Of a stretch of 64,000 bases of DNA, positions 61,857-64,000 are shown one piece after another; the stretch's first letter is position 1; each line of letters starts with the position of its first letter. Location of the stretch: assembly GCA_905214305.1 (NCBI GenBank), contig CAJMLK010000002.1:1-64000 (forward strand). The letters are read 5' to 3'. A program made the position numbers and the translations under genes. The notes under the pieces were generated by a model. The model was not told where the DNA came from. It searched no databases and was given only the letters and a program-made list of their open reading frames with translations. Source of the DNA: an uncultured bacterium. Lineage in GTDB: Bacteria > Desulfobacterota > Desulfovibrionia > Desulfovibrionales > Desulfovibrionaceae.

Positions 61857-62223
61857 GGAGACTCCTTGCTTGTCCTGCGGCGCGTCGTCAAGCTTATGAC
61901 ATGCGCGACGCGTGAAATTTTCCTTATGGCCCTTGCGGGGCGGCTAATTCAGGCTGAGGCAACCTCACGCACCGGGCGAAAGGCCGCATATGATTTTATC
62001 TTTGCATAAAACATGCCGATCCAGCGACAAGCGGGCAGGCGGCGGGCGCCGGTCTGTGATGTCAGCGGGCGGCCGCATGGTGCGTTGCCCTGAAAACTGC
62101 AGGGGAGAAGCCTTGCCGAGCAAGGTTTCTCCCCCGTAATTTCACGTCCGGTCGGCTGCGAACCGCGCGGGCGTACTCTTCACATGTTTCAGTTTCCGGT
62201 TCGTGTCCGGCTCAAAAACCGGC
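61857..62223. other. Intergenic region between bamA and the amidase gene
   Basis: About 365 bp. A hairpin at about 62103-62133 (GGGAGAAG...CTTCTCCC type with GCCGAGC loop) probably ends bamA transcription. The amidase promoter should lie in 61860-62090, but I could not identify boxes. Confidence 0.5.
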
Positions 62224-64000
62224 CTAGAAGAACTGGCCCATGCTGAATTCGATTCTGCCCGGAGGCATTTCCTTGTCGTAGTCCTGCACCAGGGGGACGC
62301 CGTAGGCTATGCGCAGGTCGCCCATGGGAGAGCGCCAACGCAGCTCCAGGCCGGTGGAGGCCACAATGTATCTGTCCCATTCATCGCCCATTGTCTTGGA
62401 GTCGATGTTGAAGCCGGTGTCCACAAAGGGAACCAGAGCAAGCCCGAGGTCTTTCTGGAAGGTCCAGATGTATTCAAGGTTGCCGACAGCCATGCGGTCG
62501 CCGCCGATCTGCTCGTTGCCGTGCTTGTAGTCGCGGGGCGAAAGGTCAGAGTAGCTGTAGCCGCGGATGGTGTCCATGCCGCCGACCCAGAAGCGTTCAA
62601 ACACAGGGACCCTGTCGCTGGTGTTCTGGAACACGCCGCCCACGCGACCGCGCAAGTGCACGGTGTTTTGCGGGTTGAAAGACCAGAAGCCCTGCCAGTC
62701 GGCCACGCTCTTGACGAAGTTGTCTGTACCGCCAAGGCCGCCGCCGCCGTATTCCGCCCACAGGCGCGCAATGGTTCCCTTGGTGGGGCGTTCCTTGCTG
62801 TCGGTGGTGTCGCGCAGGATGCGGCCCGAGACGGCGCTGGTCCAGTTGATGCCCTTGTAGTCCTTGATGTAGGGCGAGCTGTTGTCGGCCACGTCATACA
62901 GGTGATAGCGCTCAAGGCGGTAGCCCACACCCACGGACGTGTATTCGCCGATGGGATAGCCGAAGCGCACGGTGTCGCCTATGGTATCCTTGGTGAAGTT
63001 GTCCCAGTAGTCGTGGGTGTAATAGATGTCGTTGCCGAACGAAAGGTCGGTATCGTACACGCGCGGGTTGGTGAAGGACAGGGTTCCCGACGTGCGCCGC
63101 CAGGAGAAGAAGCCCTGAAGCTGCAGCCAGTAGCCGCGACCGAAGAGGTTGCGCTCCATGATGGAGGCCGTGACGCCCACGTCATAGTAGCTGGAGTAGC
63201 CGATACCGCCCATGATGGCTCCGGTATTGGTTTCCTTGACCTTTACCTTGAGGTCTACCTCGTCTTCCTGTCCGGTGGGGATAAGCTCCATATCCACGGC
63301 AGAGAAGTACCGCAGACGGTTCAGGCGCTCGTTGGAGCGGCGCAGCTTGGCCCCTTCGTACATGTCGCCGTCGCCCAGACGCATTTCGCGCAGGATGACG
63401 TTGTCGCGTGTTTTGGTGTTGCCTTCAACCACCAGACGGCGGATGAACACTTTTTGCTTTTTGTTGATCAGGTAGCCTACGTCCACCTGATCCGTGCCGT
63501 CTTCAGCCTTGATGAGCTTGGTATCCACCTCGGCAAAGGCGTAGCCGTAATCGGCGTAGTGGTCGGTGAGGCGTTTGGAGTCTTCCTGCATGACCGTCAG
63601 CGAGAAATAGTCATTGGACTTCTGCCAGTCATCCATCTGGACGACTTCAAGCATTTTTTCTTCGCTGTCGATGACGTCTCCGGCAAAGACCACGTTGCGC
63701 ACGGTATAGCGGGGGCCTTCGTTGACCACAAAGGTGACGTAAATGCCATCGTCCTTGTAGTCTACCTGGGGTGCGCCCACCTGAATGTCGATGTAGCCTT
63801 CATTGAGGCCATAGGCGGCAATGGCGTTGGTGTCGCGCTCAAGGTATTCTTCTTTGAGCACGCCCGAGCCTGTCAGCCACGAAAAGATGCCGCGCGGCTT
63901 GAGGGCGAGGTATTTGTCAAGGTCGCCACGGTTGAGCTTGTTGAGGCCATCAATGTTCACTTCTTTGACGTAGAGCTTGTTGCCCTCGTCCACGTTGATG
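62224..64000 (-). CDS. bamA: BamA, outer-membrane assembly barrel protein (N-terminal part outside the window)
   Basis: The C-terminal 592 or more residues of BamA, the Omp85-family insertase. The visible part starts within the POTRA domains (YVKEVNIDGLNKLNRGDLDK, VDVGYLINKKQKVFIRRLVV, then EGNTKTRDNVILREMRL), followed by the 16-strand barrel. The barrel signature is VRGYSYSD-type IRGYSYSDL (VRGF motif equivalent). The C-terminus ends in FSMGQFF with a terminal aromatic, as required. The frame is open to the right edge. Skp is encoded downstream on the same strand. Confidence 0.95.
   Translation of the reverse strand, partial: INVDEGNKLYVKEVNIDGLNKLNRGDLDKYLALKPRGIFSWLTGSGVLKEEYLERDTNAIAAYGLNEGYIDIQVGAPQVDYKDDGIYVTFVVNEGPRYTVRNVVFAGDVIDSEEKMLEVVQMDDWQKSNDYFSLTVMQEDSKRLTDHYADYGYAFAEVDTKLIKAEDGTDQVDVGYLINKKQKVFIRRLVVEGNTKTRDNVILREMRLGDGDMYEGAKLRRSNERLNRLRYFSAVDMELIPTGQEDEVDLKVKVKETNTGAIMGGIGYSSYYDVGVTASIMERNLFGRGYWLQLQGFFSWRRTSGTLSFTNPRVYDTDLSFGNDIYYTHDYWDNFTKDTIGDTVRFGYPIGEYTSVGVGYRLERYHLYDVADNSSPYIKDYKGINWTSAVSGRILRDTTDSKERPTKGTIARLWAEYGGGGLGGTDNFVKSVADWQGFWSFNPQNTVHLRGRVGGVFQNTSDRVPVFERFWVGGMDTIRGYSYSDLSPRDYKHGNEQIGGDRMAVGNLEYIWTFQKDLGLALVPFVDTGFNIDSKTMGDEWDRYIVASTGLELRWRSPMGDLRIAYGVPLVQDYDKEMPPGRIEFSMGQFF

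Overview
The window looks like chromosome of a Desulfovibrio-type sulfate reducer (Desulfobacterota). The reasons are GC-rich DNA, the flagellar order flhA / flhF-flhG-fliA-cheY, sigma54-type promoters on flagellar genes, a porin of the type abundant in this group, a DUF169 protein and a small FeoB-associated-type Cys-rich protein. This is inference from gene content; no marker gene for species placement is present. Both window edges cut genes (flhA on the left, bamA on the right).

Layout. 1-10.8 kb is a flagellar/chemotaxis block on the + strand: the flhA C-terminus, then a 4.6-kb interruption (two small XRE regulators on the - strand, a chemoreceptor and an HD-GYP protein), then flhF, flhG, fliA, cheY, a FliL-like protein and two small genes. 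A sigma54-type promoter sits in front of flhF. 11-15.4 kb holds three - strand genes (DUF169, PaaK-type CoA ligase, ClC antiporter). 15.7-22 kb holds tRNA-Phe, about 0.9 kb of gene-poor AT-rich DNA, and a 1680-residue secreted repeat protein predicted to be a beta-helix adhesin. 22-27.2 kb (-) has purC and a second motility block (muramidase-like protein, GT9 glycosyltransferase, unknown protein, FliT/FlgN-like chaperone) with two further sigma54-type promoters. 27.6-36.4 kb has uvrC, a porin, trpB, thyX and an O-antigen-ligase-like gene. 36.6-42.5 kb (+) has a NYN-domain protein, a polar amino acid ABC transporter with two tandem binding proteins, and mnmA. 42.7-45.2 kb (-) has a DUF3298-type protein and a cation exchanger preceded by a yybP-ykoY manganese riboswitch. 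45.3-53 kb has a zinc-ribbon membrane protein, a lipoprotein, trmH, an exported protein and uvrA. 53.4-54.8 kb is a divergent ahpC / Fur-family (PerR-like) pair. 55.5-64 kb has a Cys-rich membrane protein, a YbgC-type thioesterase, mltA and an envelope group (fabZ, skp, amidase, bamA).

The most unusual structure is a dispersed family of about 150-bp intergenic elements, with a palindrome at each end and a GC-rich core. At least twelve full or partial copies occur here. Many begin inside the stop codon of a gene, so the terminal TAGAGCA supplies the TAG. Two copies (near 10.8 kb and 49.9 kb) are inverted and differ at only about two positions. Other notable items are the riboswitch-controlled exchanger, the giant repeat protein beside tRNA-Phe, the interruption of the flagellar operon with a 24-bp palindromic operator candidate, a proline-rich repeat insertion in UvrC, and a MITE-like element at the uvrC stop codon.

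All identifications come from reading translations and DNA motifs; no database search was run.
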